In this document: positions 1 to 10,858 of the stretch, one piece after another
How positions within the stretch are numbered: the first letter of the stretch is position 1
How the letters are laid out: each line of letters opens with the position of its first letter
NCBI GenBank assembly: GCA_030144725.1
Contig: JASKMD010000026.1
Span: 6,317,838 to 6,381,837, forward strand
Length of the DNA: 64,000 bases
Direction: 5' to 3'
Source of the DNA: Haematococcus lacustris
Lineage: Eukaryota > Chlorophyta > Chlorophyceae > Chlamydomonadales > Haematococcaceae
Program-made: the position numbers and the translations under genes
Notes under the pieces: generated by a model
What the model saw: the letters and a program-made list of their open reading frames with translations, nothing else
Told to the model about the DNA's origin: nothing
Databases searched by the model: none

Positions 1-392
1 GGGCCAACCCCGAGTCGCGGCTAGTCAGCTTCAGTGCCACTGCCGCAGCTGTTGTTACAGGTCTTCCTTATGACGTTGCTCTATCCACAGCGCAGGCATC
101 TTAGACAAACAATTAACATGGAACAATCTGTTTGATTGTGGGTAATTACACTCAGCTACTCCAATCAAGTTGATGCGTCCTCGGCCGCACACTTAATGAC
201 TACAAATCCCATCCCGATAGCACTTCCCCTTTAAACCACTGGGCACCCCATCAAAACGGTTGAAGGCGCATGCAAGTGTGGTGCTGGCCATAACGTACCC
301 TGAATCCCGTAAATGGAACAGTGGGTTCACAGCCCAAAGAGCTACCTCGCTCCAAGCTGGTACATGGCATCTAGGCTAGATTAACCAGTGGG
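1..392. other. No gene recognised
   Basis: No convincing exon is seen. The only recognisable content is one copy of a dispersed repeat at about 263-390, listed separately. Confidence 0.4.
263..390 (+). repeat. Dispersed ~128-bp repeat, copy 1
   Basis: The stretch beginning GGCGCATGCAAGTGTG and ending near CATCTAGGCTAGAT recurs almost unchanged at about 8795-8925, in the same orientation. The second copy has a few substitutions and a 3-base insertion (CTCGTGG against CTGG). The second copy sits directly upstream of a truncated LINE, but this one does not, so it is an independent dispersed sequence rather than LINE 5' sequence. Confidence 0.85.
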
Positions 393-2340
393 GTGCGTGG
401 TGGACAACTCCCGCACGTCCCATTGCTTTATCGACCGTTGTTTCGCCTAGTGCTTCGGCTTGCAATAGCTCTGCCCATGATCCTAGGTCATGGCTATGTA
501 ATTATGTGTGCAGCATCAGTGAAGCATCATCTCTACAACGTGTCATTTACAAGGCATCAAACAACTGTGATACACATACACTCACACACAAAGCAATCAA
601 GGCGGTGTTGCGCTTCATAACGAAATGTGCTAGTCCTCAGCGATGGTATTCAAAATTGTACGGAAGAGTATATGTCGCCACCAACAGCATATCAACATCC
701 TCGCATACACGCATCATCCCTTACAAAGCACCAACCGCAAGCACTACTTCGCGGATGCCGCGCTGCTTCGTCGATGACAATGACAATGACAATGTGTACC
801 GCAACAACAAACGTGCAGCCCGAGAAGGACAACAATGCCGATCTGCTGATGCTCCTGAGGTAGTAAGCAGCACATGCGCATGCGCTGAGCTGGTTGGAGT
901 GCCAACCAGGATGACAGCCTTGGCTGGTTCCGTACCCCGCCCAGTGAAGGGAGACCCCATGCCGCCTGATCTAAACCTTTGGCTGGCGCCTGCTGGCTTC
1001 CAGCTTGCACACCCACCATGCAGCAGATGGACAAGAATTAGCGCACCCACCATGCGGCTGGGAGCAGGGGAAAGCACTCCACCACCAGGTTAGCAGGGCA
1101 GGTAGCCACCAGGCAGCTGCCCTGGGCGTAACCCCGCTCGACACCCCAAGGGGAGTGGTAGGAGGAGGGTGACACTCATCACGGCACTCGTTGCTGGCTG
1201 CTATTTGCTGGGTGCCAGCCTAGTGCCACTGGCAGGGCCAGGGGGGGCGTGGGGCAGGCCTGGGCGACAGTGTGGGGAGGAGCTCCACCTCCTCCTTCTT
1301 CTTCTTCCCCTCCTCACCCCTCCTGCCCCTGGCCAGCGGCCTCCTCCCCCCGCACCGCAAGGGGGATGGTGTCAAGGTGCTGGTGATGAGCCGGCCCTGG
1401 CGAAGCATCCCGCATGCAGAGCAGCAGCACAGGGGGCAGGGGTGCTTGGGAGCAGCTACCGGCAGCTGCCCCACCCACGCTGCACAGGGCCTGTCCGGCC
1501 TCCCTATTGCTGGCCCAGCAGCTCATGCAGCGCACAGCAGGCGGCGCCAAGCAGGGGCGGCAGTGGGGCAGGAGGGCTGCTGCACAGCCGCACTGACAGG
1601 GCCAGCCTCGCTGCTGCCTGTCCTTGAGCTGGACCCAACCTGCTGCCCCCCTTGCTGCTGCTGCTGCTGCTGCTGGCTGCTGGTGGTGGTGGCAGCCACA
1701 CCATGGGTTGCTGACGGGCCCACCACTGAGACAGGCGGGTGAGCCTCCACCGCACCTTGCCCCACTGTCCCTCTTGACCCTGCATCCGGGGTCGCCGTGG
1801 CTGGGCTGGCGGCAGGCCCTGGGGCAGCAGCTGGGGCAGCAGCAGGGCCATAGCCTGGGGTTGGAGTTGGAGTAGAAGAGTGAGAGCCCGGCTCTGTGGT
1901 GTGACCAGGCAGGCAGCTCAAGGTGTTCAGCCGAGGGCGCACGCTGGCTGCCCCTCCCCCACTTCCCCTGCTGTCCCTGGCGGCTGCAGGGCGGGCAGTT
2001 GATGCTGGGGGGGTGGATCGATGGGCCAGGTGGGGGGCCTGGGCCCGTCGGCTGCTGCTGCTGCTGCTGCTGGTGCTGGTGCGGCTCAACAGCATGCCAC
2101 TCAGGCGGTGCAACAGGGGCGGGCGCATGTGCCACCGCAGCAAGCGAGCCACCTGAAGGCAAGGTCCATGCAGCAGCTGGGGTCACAGCTCAGGAGGGGG
2201 GAGGGAGAAGGGGAGAAGGGGGGGGTGGGAAGGGGGAGGGGAGAAGGGGGAGGGGGGAGGGGTTGAGGGAGCAAAAAGAAGGGGAGGAGGGGGAGGAGGG
2301 GGAGGGGGGAGCAGGGCAGGGGGAGGTGGTGGACCTCACT
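393..2340. other. Unresolved; low-complexity tracts
   Basis: Open frames exist on both strands but have no recognisable domain. A CTG tract lies at about 1649-1675 and another near 2053-2080. A long G/A-rich purine run lies at about 2196-2330, and a CT-rich run follows at 2571-2645. On the minus strand this could be the 3' part or UTR of the ankyrin gene to the right, but no splice chain supports that. Confidence 0.4.
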
Positions 2341-5020
2341 TCATGATATCGACGCTGTTCAGCGAAAGCGAGTACGTCAGTGCACGCGTGGGCGTTGGCT
2401 CCCGCAGCCAGCAGCATCTGTTAGGGCAGCGAGGGCAGCAGCACTGGCGCACGCGGTGTCAGGACCCGCCCAGCGGCCAGCACTGCCAGCAGTGACCCCA
2501 GTATGAAGAGCTCTACAGGGCCAGCGTCCTTCACATAGGCCTGCACACCTGACTCAAACCATCCACGACAATGTCCCCTCTCCTCCCCCTCCCCCTCCTC
2601 CTCCTCCTACCCCCTCCCCCCCGCCCTCCTCCCCTCCCCTCCTCACCCGCACCACCTCCACGTGATTGTACTTGGCCGCCTGGTGCAGCGCGTCCTCATA
2701 CCCCGCATGCACGTCAGCACCGGCTGCCAGCAGCTCCTGGACCACTCTGCCATGGCCCAGCCGGCTGGCGTTGCGCAGTGCAAAGTCAGCCGTGGCATGC
2801 ACCTGCGCACCTGCATCACCACCACCACCACCACCACCACAGCCCTAGCTGCAGGACCGGGTCCCAGGCCAGCAGGCGCTGCGTGCCTGGTCTGCACTGA
2901 CAGCAGCGGCTGCTTGCTCAGGCTTGGTGCTGATGCCGCTGTTGGTGCTGTTCTAAACGCTGCTGGTGTTGGTGCTGACGTTGGTGATGCACATGGGGGT
3001 GATGGAGGTGGTCTCAAGTCACCCAGCAGCTACCCGCCTGACCCCACCCAGCTGAGTTTGATTGAGTCATTGGTGCTGCTGCTTACGGTGGTGATTGTGA
3101 GTGGTGGTGGTGGTGGTGGTGGTAAAACCAGTCTTTGACTTCCAGCAGCTACATGCCTGACCCCCCTCATGCTGCTCCAGCTGACAGTGGACAGCGCTGT
3201 GTCTGCTGCCCGCCCCTGCTCCATCCACCCAGTACTGCTTACCTACCTCCCCACAGCCCCCCCTCACCCTCCAGACCCCTGTTCTGACCCCCCTCGCCCT
3301 CCTGGAACCCCCCCTCCCTGACCCCCTGACCCCGCACCTGCATCCAGCAGCAGCCGCACTGCCGCAGCACTCCCCGAGCTCACTGCCTGGTGCAGCGCCC
3401 GCTCATTGCCAGCGTGCACATCTGCCCCCGCCTCCAGCAAGATCTGCATGGGCAGGCAGGGGTCAGGGAGGGTGGAGACGCCCGGCACGGCCAGGTAAGC
3501 AGGCGGTTCAGGCCAGGCAAGCAGGCGGTTGAGGCCAGGCAAGCAGGCGGTTGAGGCCAGGCAAGCAAGCGGGCAGGCAGGCTGAGCAGGCTGAGCAGGC
3601 TGAGCAGGCTGAGCAAGGCAGGCAGGCAAGGTAGCACAAGAAGTCAGGACTGCTGACCTTCCCTCCCCATCCTCCCCCTCTCACCTGCATGGTCCCCAGC
3701 CGGGCCAAGGCAGCGGCTCGTGCCAGCGTGCTTCCATCCTGCACACTCAGGTCCGCCCCCCTTGCCAGCAGCAGGCGCAGGATGCCGTCCAGCCCCTGCA
3801 CTGCTGCCAGGCGCAGGGGCAGCCCATCCCTGCAAGCCATGCAGCATGGGTGCCATGCAGCATGGAGGCTTGGGCAGGCAGTGTGGCAGGGACGATCAAA
3901 AGCCAGCAACCAAGCCTTACAGCCGACTGAGTAGCATATACAATGCCAAGGCAAGTAGACAGGCGAGCAGGCGGGCGGGTAGGCAGGCAAGCAGGGCTGC
4001 ATACCCGCCAGGGGTCCACTGAGGTTGCGCCCATCTCTGCTGCTGCCAGTGCTGCTGATCACAACCCACAATCCTGACAATCCAGGGGTAGGAATGAGAA
4101 GGTGGGCAGCAGCCTGGGCACTTATTCAGGGAGGCAGGTGGCAGGAGGCAATGGCAGGGCAAGTAACAATGGCAGGGCAATGGCAGGGCAAGTAACAATG
4201 GCAGGGCAATGGCAGGGCAAGGCGAGCGGACGAGCAAGCGGGCAAGGAGTCAACGGGTAGGTGGCAGCCTGGGCACTCGACCTGGGTCTAGGGGAAGTTA
4301 GGGCATTGGGCAGTTCAGGGCAGCCTAAGGCGGGTCGGGGCAGGTGGCCGCTGCTCTGACCTGCAGTTAACCTGGGGTCGGGCTGAGGGGCCCAGTAGCA
4401 CCAGGGCTGCTGATGGCCGGTTCAGCTGCAGAGCCACACACAGCCACACGCCCTGCAGCAGCAGCAGCAGCAGCAGCAGCCGGAGTAGCAGCAGACGAGG
4501 AGCAGGTGTTGATTTGTGTGGAGGGTGATGTGGGGCGCCTGGCTGCCCCTTTCTTGCCCCGCCCCAACCCACTGCTTCACCCTTCATCAGTACCAGCGAA
4601 TTGAGTCAACCAAGATGTAGCAGTAGCAGGGGCTGAGGTGTTGATGTGTGGCGCTTGACCGCTCTTCCCTGCCCCACTGCTTACCACAGCCAAGGCGACA
4701 CAGGTCAGGCCCCTGCACACCCCCACAGCACCACAGGAGGAGGACACATCTGGCCACCCACCAGGCCAGCCCCCTCCCTCTCTTCCTCCCCCCTCCTCCT
4801 TTCCCCTCTCTACCCCCCTCCCGCTCTGTGCCTGCTGCCGACCCTGACCTGACCTGGCCTGACTGCTGACCCCACCTGCTGCTCTTTGTCCATGATGAAG
4901 GGTGGGGGCTGCACCAGCCCTGGGCGCCGAGTGCATCCCTCAGCCCCTGCTGCTGGCTCTGCTGCCTGCTCACCACGCCCAGCCCAGCGGCCTTCATCAC
5001 GCAGCTCCCTGCTCACTGGC

Positions 5021-5104
<84 letters not shown>

Positions 5105-6537
5105 GGCTGGGGGGCAGGAGCAGCAGCAGCCGCCGCAGCAGCAGCAGCCACGCCTGGCGCTTCTGCACCAGGCTGTGGACCAGGGCCAGACCACTCCCTG
5201 TCTTCAGGCACTGTGACGGCAGCCAGCCCGCCTGCCTTGCACACGGACCCCCTGCCCAGGGCCAGGGGGGGTTGCGCCCCTGCCCATTCCCTGCCCCTGC
5301 AACCCACTCCCGCTTCCACTCCACCCCAGTTGCCATTCCCCGCTGAGTCACGCGCCAGTGCTGCTGCTGATGATGATGACGATGCTGCTGCTGCTGATGA
5401 TGATGCTGCTGCTGCTGATGACGATGCTGCTGCTTGGAAGGTCGCATGTGTTGCTCCGCCCATGTAGCCTGCATGGGGGGCTCCAGGGGGGCTGGGTCCC
5501 GCAGCTCCAGCCACCTCCCCCTCATCCCTCTCCAAGTCCAGTGTTGGCACAGCTGCCAGCAGGGGTGAGGGCAAGCCTGCCCCAACCCCTTGTAGACCAG
5601 CGGCTGATGGGCAGTGGCTGAGCTGTGCTGGGCTGCTGCTCTGGCCATCACGTGAATGGCAAGTGTGGGAAGAAGGGGGTAGGGGCGCTGCAAGTGAGGG
5701 GCCAGGGGGGCTGTGGCAGGGCAGGAGAGGCGCTGCGGGGTGCCCGGGGGGGCGGCCCCCTGGGCGAGCGGTGGTCCAGAAGTGGGTGGGCAAGCCCCAA
5801 CGCCCTGCCCCTGCCCCTGCCCCTGCCCCTGCCCCTGCCCCTGCCCCTGCCCCTGCCCCTGCCCCTGCCCCTGCCCCTGCCCCTGCCCCTGCCCCTGCCC
5901 CTGCCCCTTCTTCTGTAACTGTGTCTGGTTCCCTGTCTCCCTTTTCCCTTCTGTGGGGTGGGGCTGCATGCGTGGAACGGCAGCTGCTGGACGCTGCACA
6001 GGTGCTGGCTGAGCCTGTGCTGATAGTGTTCAGCACGCACTGCATCGAGGTGTCTGAGGCTGCGTTGCGGCGCACTGGGCCTGGGCCACACGACAGTGCT
6101 TGCAGGCGTGGAGGTGTGGGTGTTGGAGGGTCGATGGGAAAGGAGCTGGGCAGCTGCATCGTGGGATTGGACGCTGGCCGGCACTGGTAGGCAGAGTCGG
6201 CAGTGATGTCGTCAGGGGAGGGAGCTTGCAGCGATGTGCTAGCATCTTGTGAGGCTGATACGACTGCCTCGTTTGCCACGCTGGCATTTAACAGCAGACG
6301 CAATACAGCGGCGTGTAAGTCCTCAGGCCAGCGCACAGCACACTTCAGCGCTTTTGCGTAAGAGAGGTGGGGGCGGTTTGTTTGGATCCACCCGGCGTGG
6401 AAGGCCGGGCAGGTTTGCAGGCGCGCAGTTGCTTTGCAGGCGCAGAGAAACGCGTGTGGATTCTCCAAGTGGATTGCAATCTCGTGAAGGGCGCCCCCAT
6501 CTGCAACCAGGGCAGTGCTCGACGGTACTGTCGTCAT
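2341..6537 (-). CDS. Multi-exon ankyrin-repeat protein (partial model)
   Basis: Ankyrin repeats normally mediate protein-protein binding; the partner here is unknown. Exons with clean splice sites and compatible phases can be read on the minus strand: 3829-3685 (DGLPLRLAAVQGLDGILRLL...), 3443-3338 (ILLEAGADVHAGNERALHQA...), 2810-2647 (GAQVHATADFALRNASRLGH...) and an exon near 2422-2341 (MLLAAGANAHACTD). Each carries the ankyrin signature LLxAGAxVHA...ALHxA. The 3443-3338 to 2810-2647 junction restores LLLDAGAQVHA across the intron. The ATG at 6537 opens a frame with ALHEIAIHLENPHAFL and AVLRLLLNAS, which looks like the N-terminus. Exons between about 6.1 and 3.83 kb are not resolved; a candidate reads GVWLCVALQLNRPSAALVLL near 4455. 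Hexanucleotide expansions at 5.0 and 5.8 kb fall inside the gene and may be exon or intron. The 3' end is uncertain. Confidence 0.65.
5021..5104. repeat. (CCTGAG)14 hexanucleotide array
   Basis: Fourteen perfect tandem copies of CCTGAG. Because the unit is six bases, all frames stay open across it; on the minus strand one frame reads alternating Gly-Ser. It lies within the ankyrin gene span and could be intronic. Confidence 0.95.
5802..5907. repeat. (CCCTGC)n hexanucleotide array
   Basis: About 17 perfect CCCTGC copies. The minus strand can read alternating Gly-Ala and lies in the same open frame as the 5.0-kb array, so a coding role in the ankyrin gene is possible but not shown. Confidence 0.95.
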
Positions 6538-6584
6538 GCGGTATGTGTGCCAATCGTTGTGCGGTGAGGCCCTGTCCCATGTGT

Positions 6585-6675
6585 TGCCCTGTCCCATGCA
6601 CATGGCCAGCATGTGTACTGCACATTCCTACCTCATTGCCAGGCCTAGCAGCATGCTGGAATCAGACCTGCAGCC
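6585..6675 (+). repeat. Dispersed ~95-bp repeat, copy 1
   Basis: The sequence starting GTTGCCCTGTCCCATGCAC and ending GAATCAGACCTGCAGCCCA recurs with one or two substitutions at about 45285-45380, same orientation. It sits just upstream of the Fanzor relic here but beside no Fanzor sequence at 45 kb. Confidence 0.85.
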
Positions 6676-6734
6676 CAAATGTGATAAGTACATGTAGCAT
6701 AGCGTTGATTTGTCGCTGTAGAGCTGGGTAGAGG

Positions 6735-7500
6735 ATGCAGCGAAACAGGCAGCGTAAACGTAATCGTAATGCCTCGGACATTGAAGTTGACCGCGAGCTC
6801 GAGCCTTAGCCAGAGCCAAGCCTGGCGCAGAAGAACACACCGTGATGAGGGGTGTGTGGCGTCCGAAGTAGTCGAGGCGCGGCTCGTCACGCAAATCGAG
6901 GCTTGGGTGGAGGCCTGCAGCATGACAGCGTTGCTCGGGAGCTTGCTACTGGGTCTCATGGTGCGCGGCTGGTTCACGCGGGTCAGGGTGCTTCCGGACA
7001 GGCAGGTGGTCTTTGAGGACATCCCAGCTGAGGACGCGGTCATCCCGAATCTGGCGGTGTCCCTGCAGCTCTGCCGCGGTCTGCCTCCTTCCGGAAGGCA
7101 ATCTCGGCCCAGCGCAGCTGTGGAGGCTGTGTTGGCCGATTACCCGGGTCTCCACCCCCGCCTCAACGCCGGCCCTCGCTATCAGCACGACCCCAACACC
7201 GTGGACGACGTGGGCACCAAGCTGGAGACTAACTTCGTCAACAGCCTCACCGTGTTGTTTCCCCGCAGGGTTGAGCAAGCGGTGGCATTGGCTGGAGCCA
7301 GGGTCCTCGCTGGCTCACACGAGCACCAGCGCCGCCTTGGGCTGCCCTTGGATGGCAGTCCATGCGCTTGAGTGTGCATAAGGTAGGGTAGAGCTCTAGC
7401 GACTCCTGGGATTTGGGACCTAGGTTAGCAACACACACCGGTCACTCAATGCTGTGGAGAAGTGTAAGGGCTCCACAGAAGGTTAAGGATACAGGGAACT
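6735..7500 (+). pseudogene. Internally deleted Fanzor relic
   Basis: From the ATG at 6735 the frame (MQRNRQRKRNRNASD) and then the longer frame to 7371 match the N-terminal half of the Fanzor gene on the minus strand at 25.6-19.0 kb. Shared blocks include SEVVEARL, LLGLMVR, IPAEDA.IP, NTVDDV and AGSHEHQRR.GLP.DGSP. The match stops at 7371, where a stop replaces the TERQ continuation. The following 7372-7500 matches the reverse complement of about 15215-15085, which lies just downstream of the other Fanzor's stop codon. The relic therefore joins the N-terminal half directly to the 3' flank and lacks all RuvC exons. There is also an in-frame TAG after about 25 codons. Confidence 0.8.
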
Positions 7501-7889
7501 GGGGCCGCAATATCACATTGCATTGCACCGCATTGCTCAATCCTGCATGGGCATTTCTCTGGCAGGGCGTACCCAGATTGCGCCCGCCTGGTGATGTTGA
7601 GTCGGTAGGTACTAGAACCAGGATAATAATGGCTTCTTCAGCTAGCAGGCGGCGGTTTCCAAGGACTCTTCCTTATGGGTGAGGTGGCTGTGCCAGCGTG
7701 GACTGAAGATGTGCCTAAAACATACAATCCACCTAAATAATCAGCACCTTTACAGCGGCCACGCCTAGACTTCGTGCCTGCTGTGGACATGCTGTAGCCG
7801 ACTTCCTGCAGCTCAAGCTCAAGCTATGTCCCTGCAGTTCAAGCTCAGTCTGCCGCCTCTGCTCTGAAGTCACCTCAACATGCTGATGT
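7501..7889. other. No gene recognised
   Basis: Nothing supported apart from the end of the open minus-strand frame that continues from the coiled-coil ORF. That part is out of register with any domain. Confidence 0.35.
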
Positions 7890-7977
7890 GCTGTGTACGC
7901 CAGTATGCTGTGCCATGTGCTGACTGCCTGGTGGACGGTACAAAATGCCTTCCCAAGCCGCAGCACTCTGCAACCCA
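7890..7977 (+). pseudogene. Degenerate LINE reverse-transcriptase fragment
   Basis: The reading MLCHVLTAWW...FPSRSTLQPI is a decayed copy of the LINE segment VLRHVLTAWC...IPGRSTMQPM seen intact in the two LINE copies of this window (near 9110 and 33370). The middle is deleted. It runs straight into the CAGCC array at 7981. Confidence 0.65.
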
Positions 7978-7980
7978 TCC

Positions 7981-8099
7981 CAGCCCAGCCCAGCCCAGCC
8001 CAGCCCAGCCCAGCCCAGCCCAGCCCAGCCCAGCCCAGCCCAGCCCAGCCCAGCCCAGCCCAGCCCAGCCCAGCCCAGCCCAGCCCAGCCCAGCCCAGC
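7981..8099. repeat. (CAGCC)n array, about 24 copies
   Basis: Perfect tandem CAGCC pentanucleotides. A second array of the same unit is at 38316-38525. Open frames across it (PAQPS, GLGWA) are by-products of the unit. Confidence 0.95.
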
Positions 8100-8106
8100 T
8101 TACCTA

Positions 8107-8806
8107 GGGTTCTCTGCCGCAGGTACTTGTAGACCACACGCAGTTGCCGGCCCACAGTTGTGCGCTCGCCAGGCCGGTGAGTGTTGGCCACCACACACTG
8201 CTCTGTGATGAACAGCCGCCGGCATGTGGAAAGCCGGCGACGGCTGACTTGTGTCTTCAACATCAACCTGGCTGTGCTGAGGTACTGTCGAGCTGTGTAT
8301 GCTGCTGTCCTTGCTGCTGGCTGTCCAGGTGAGGCCTTTTGGGTGGGGATGAAGGGGTCACAGGGCTCAGGTGGACTCGGCCCCGGTGTGGGCTGCACTG
8401 TTGTGCCACCAGGTCTGCCATGGGTGTCAAGCCGGCTGCAGTTGCTGTCAGCCCACCGCCGCAGGACCTCAGTAGAAACACCTGTTTGCTTCAAGATCTG
8501 TAGTTGGTGCCTCTGCTTGCGGGTTAATTGGGGCCGGCGCTGATACTTGCGCAGCTGGGCCTCGAGGCGGTGCTGAGCACGCTTGGCAGTAGCCATAGCC
8601 AGTTCCTGTTGCTTGACCACAGCCTCAAGAGACTCGTTGTCCAACCTCTGCTGCCTGTGTGATGCCTGCAGATGCTTGTGCTTCTCCTCAAGGTCGAGCA
8701 AGGCAGCCTCAAGGACCTCCTCACAAGCCTGCTGCAGCTGGGCCTCGGTCATCAGCATCTCATTCTCGGCCTGCACCTCCTTAGCGACAGTGTAAGGCGC
8801 ATGCAA
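8107..8806 (-). CDS. Coiled-coil protein fragment, unknown function
   Basis: The minus-strand open frame begins at the edge of the dispersed repeat (8795-8925) with no in-frame ATG at its upstream end; the first is in ENEMLMTEAQ. The first ~110 residues are strongly heptad-like and rich in Glu, Gln, Lys and Ala (EEVLEAALLDLEEKHKHLQA). A basic stretch (LTRKQRHQLQILKQTGVS), a Pro-rich linker and a basic C-terminal part (QYLSTARLMLKTQVSRRRL) follow, before it runs into the CAGCC array. It resembles the small coiled-coil ORF in the TIR element at 26-27 kb only in general character. Probably a truncated transposon-associated gene; function unknown. Confidence 0.4.
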
Positions 8807-8925
8807 GTGTGATGCTGGCCATAACGTACCCCGAACCCCGTAAATGGAACAGTGGGTTCACAGCCCAAAGAGCTACCTCGCTCCAAGCTCGTGGTACATG
8901 GCATCTAGGCTAGATCAACCTGTGG
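8795..8925 (+). repeat. Dispersed ~128-bp repeat, copy 2
   Basis: Second copy of the repeat at 263-390. It ends two or three bases before the truncated LINE begins. Confidence 0.85.
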
Positions 8926-8927
8926 GC

Positions 8928-10858
8928 TGCTTGCCACATGGTTTCACAACATGATATCCCAGCGGCTTGGAAGGTAGCTAGAATCAGCCCCCTTTTCAAG
9001 GACAAGTAGCTAGGATCAGCCCCCTCTTCAAGGACACAGACCCCACAGACCCCAACAAGTACAGAATGCTTGCTGTGAGTAATGTGTTGTACCACCTGTA
9101 TGCTAACGTCTTGCGGCATGTTCTGACTGCCTGGTGCATGGCACAAAAAGTGCTGCCAGCTGAGCAACTTGGGTTCATCCCGGGACGCAGCACCATGCAA
9201 CCCATGTTCATTCTGCGCCATCTTGTCCACGCTCAAAAGGCTAGCGCAGATGCCAAGCACCGCAAGCTTTTCACTGCCTTCATTGACTTCAAACAAGCCT
9301 ATGACCACATACCTCGACAACAATTGTGGGAGCACTTGCGGGTGGGGGTTAAGCTGCCACAGCCCTTGCTTGCCTGCCTGGAGGGTCTGTATAGGGATGA
9401 TAGCTATGTGCTAATAGATGGCCCCCACCGCACCCCCCTAGTGACTCCGGACCAAGGTGTCAAGCAAGGCTGCCCCATCAGCCCACTCTTGTTTGTTCTC
9501 TATGTTCACGACATCAGTAAGGAGTTCCTAGGTCCTGTTGATGCTGTGAGGGTGCAAGGCACACCTGTCACCCACTTCATGTATGCTGATGACCTGACCC
9601 TAGTGAGCACCTCGCCCCACGGGCTGCAGACAGGCTTTGCAGACAGGACACACCTTTCAGTCAATGTGGGCAAGTCAAAGGTGATGGTCTTCAATGGCAA
9701 CTCACAAACTGCAGCACCTATCATTGGGTACAAGCATGAGATCCTGCCTGTGGTGAGAGCGTTCAAGTACTTGGGCATGCACTTCAACCCCAGCGCCACC
9801 CCTGCTTTTGCTGCCACTCATATGAGGGCTGGCATGTTCCTCGCCATGCGCCAAGCATGCAACCGTGCTAGAGAGTATGGGGTGCTGCATGATCCATATG
9901 CCCTGTGTCACCTCATCAGAGCGTTCGTGCTCCCCTTAGGGCTGTATGGCAGCCAGGTTTGGGGCACTGCTTTCCTTGGGCATGGTGTGCAACTCTCTAA
10001 CCCAGTGCAAACACGCATGCTCAGCTTTCTCAGGTTTGCTGCCAGGGTTCGTAGCTCAGTGTCAGGGCTGATGGTGCTGCATGAGTTGGGGCAGCTGCCC
10101 CTCCAGCTTTACTGGTTTAGGGCTGCATGCAAGTTCTGGAACACTGCCAAACTATCCCACAGTGACCTGTTAATGAGGGTCATTAAGGCAGATGTGGAAT
10201 TAGGGAGGAGTTGCCAGGCCAGCTGGAGTGCTCAGTTCCAGCTGGCCGCCAGAGAGCTGATGGGGGATGAGTTTACCCTGAGCCCGGACATGGTCCTAGG
10301 CACCAAGGCTATGGAAGTCAAGTGGCTGGAGAGGTGGGGGAGGCGTTGGGTTGGGTTTGAGGGAGACCCTAGACTGCCTGAGACGGTGCATCGGGAGAGA
10401 TGCTCGTATGCTGCATGGTTCAAGCATGGGGACGGCATTGGCATCAATCACATGGCACCACACCTACTGAACAGACAGCTCTCTACAGAACTTCGCACGA
10501 GCTTGACTAGGTTCAGGTTAGGCAACAGCGGTCTGGGGGTGGAGAAGGCTCGGTTTCAGGGGGTAACTTTCATTGATCGCACATGCACCAGATGCACAGA
10601 GGGGGTAGTGGATGACGCCATGCATTTCATCTTTGAGTGCACTGCCACGAGTTCCATCAGGGAGCAGCCGGAGTTTGCCATGACTTTACAGAACAATAAT
10701 GAGAACTTGCATGACTTCATGTTGAGCCCATGTGCACCTTTGTTTGTGCACCTTGCTATGAAATGCGTTACAGAAAGTCCCGAACCCCTAGAGGGGGAGG
10801 GCGGCCTAGCAGCCTAACGGCTGACGGCTTAAGCGGTGTAAGCCACATCATCATCATC
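8928..10858 (+). mobile_element. 5'-truncated APE-type LINE, copy 1
   Basis: From TGCTTGCCACATGG at 8928 to a CATCATCATCATCA tail at about 10845-10858, the sequence is collinear with the longer LINE ending near 35101. It lacks ORF1 and the endonuclease part, the usual outcome of incomplete target-primed reverse transcription. Near its 5' end there is a 13-base deletion and a 32-base tandem duplication (GTAGCTAG.ATCAGCCCCCT) that introduces a stop. It also lacks 18 bases after the YADD region compared with copy 2. It keeps a 35-base stretch (near 9957-9995) that copy 2 has lost. Confidence 0.9.
9066..10817 (+). pseudogene. LINE ORF2 remnant: reverse transcriptase and zinc knuckle
   Basis: A 583-codon open frame covers most of the reverse transcriptase: AFIDFKQAYDHIPRQQLW, GVKQGCPISPLLFVLYVHD, and FMYADDLTLVS with the catalytic YADD. 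It then runs to the C-terminal CTRC...HFIFEC motif, a Cys/His knuckle typical of plant and algal LINE ORF2. It is incomplete at the N-terminus (no endonuclease, RT fingers disrupted by a 32-base duplication), so it is not expected to be autonomous. The central and C-terminal RT frame is nonetheless uninterrupted, which suggests a recent insertion. Confidence 0.85.

Noticed and set aside
3229..3238. Isolated CAGTACTG as a satellite outlier
   Set aside because: A single copy of an 8-mer is expected by chance in 64 kb, and it has no complementary arms.
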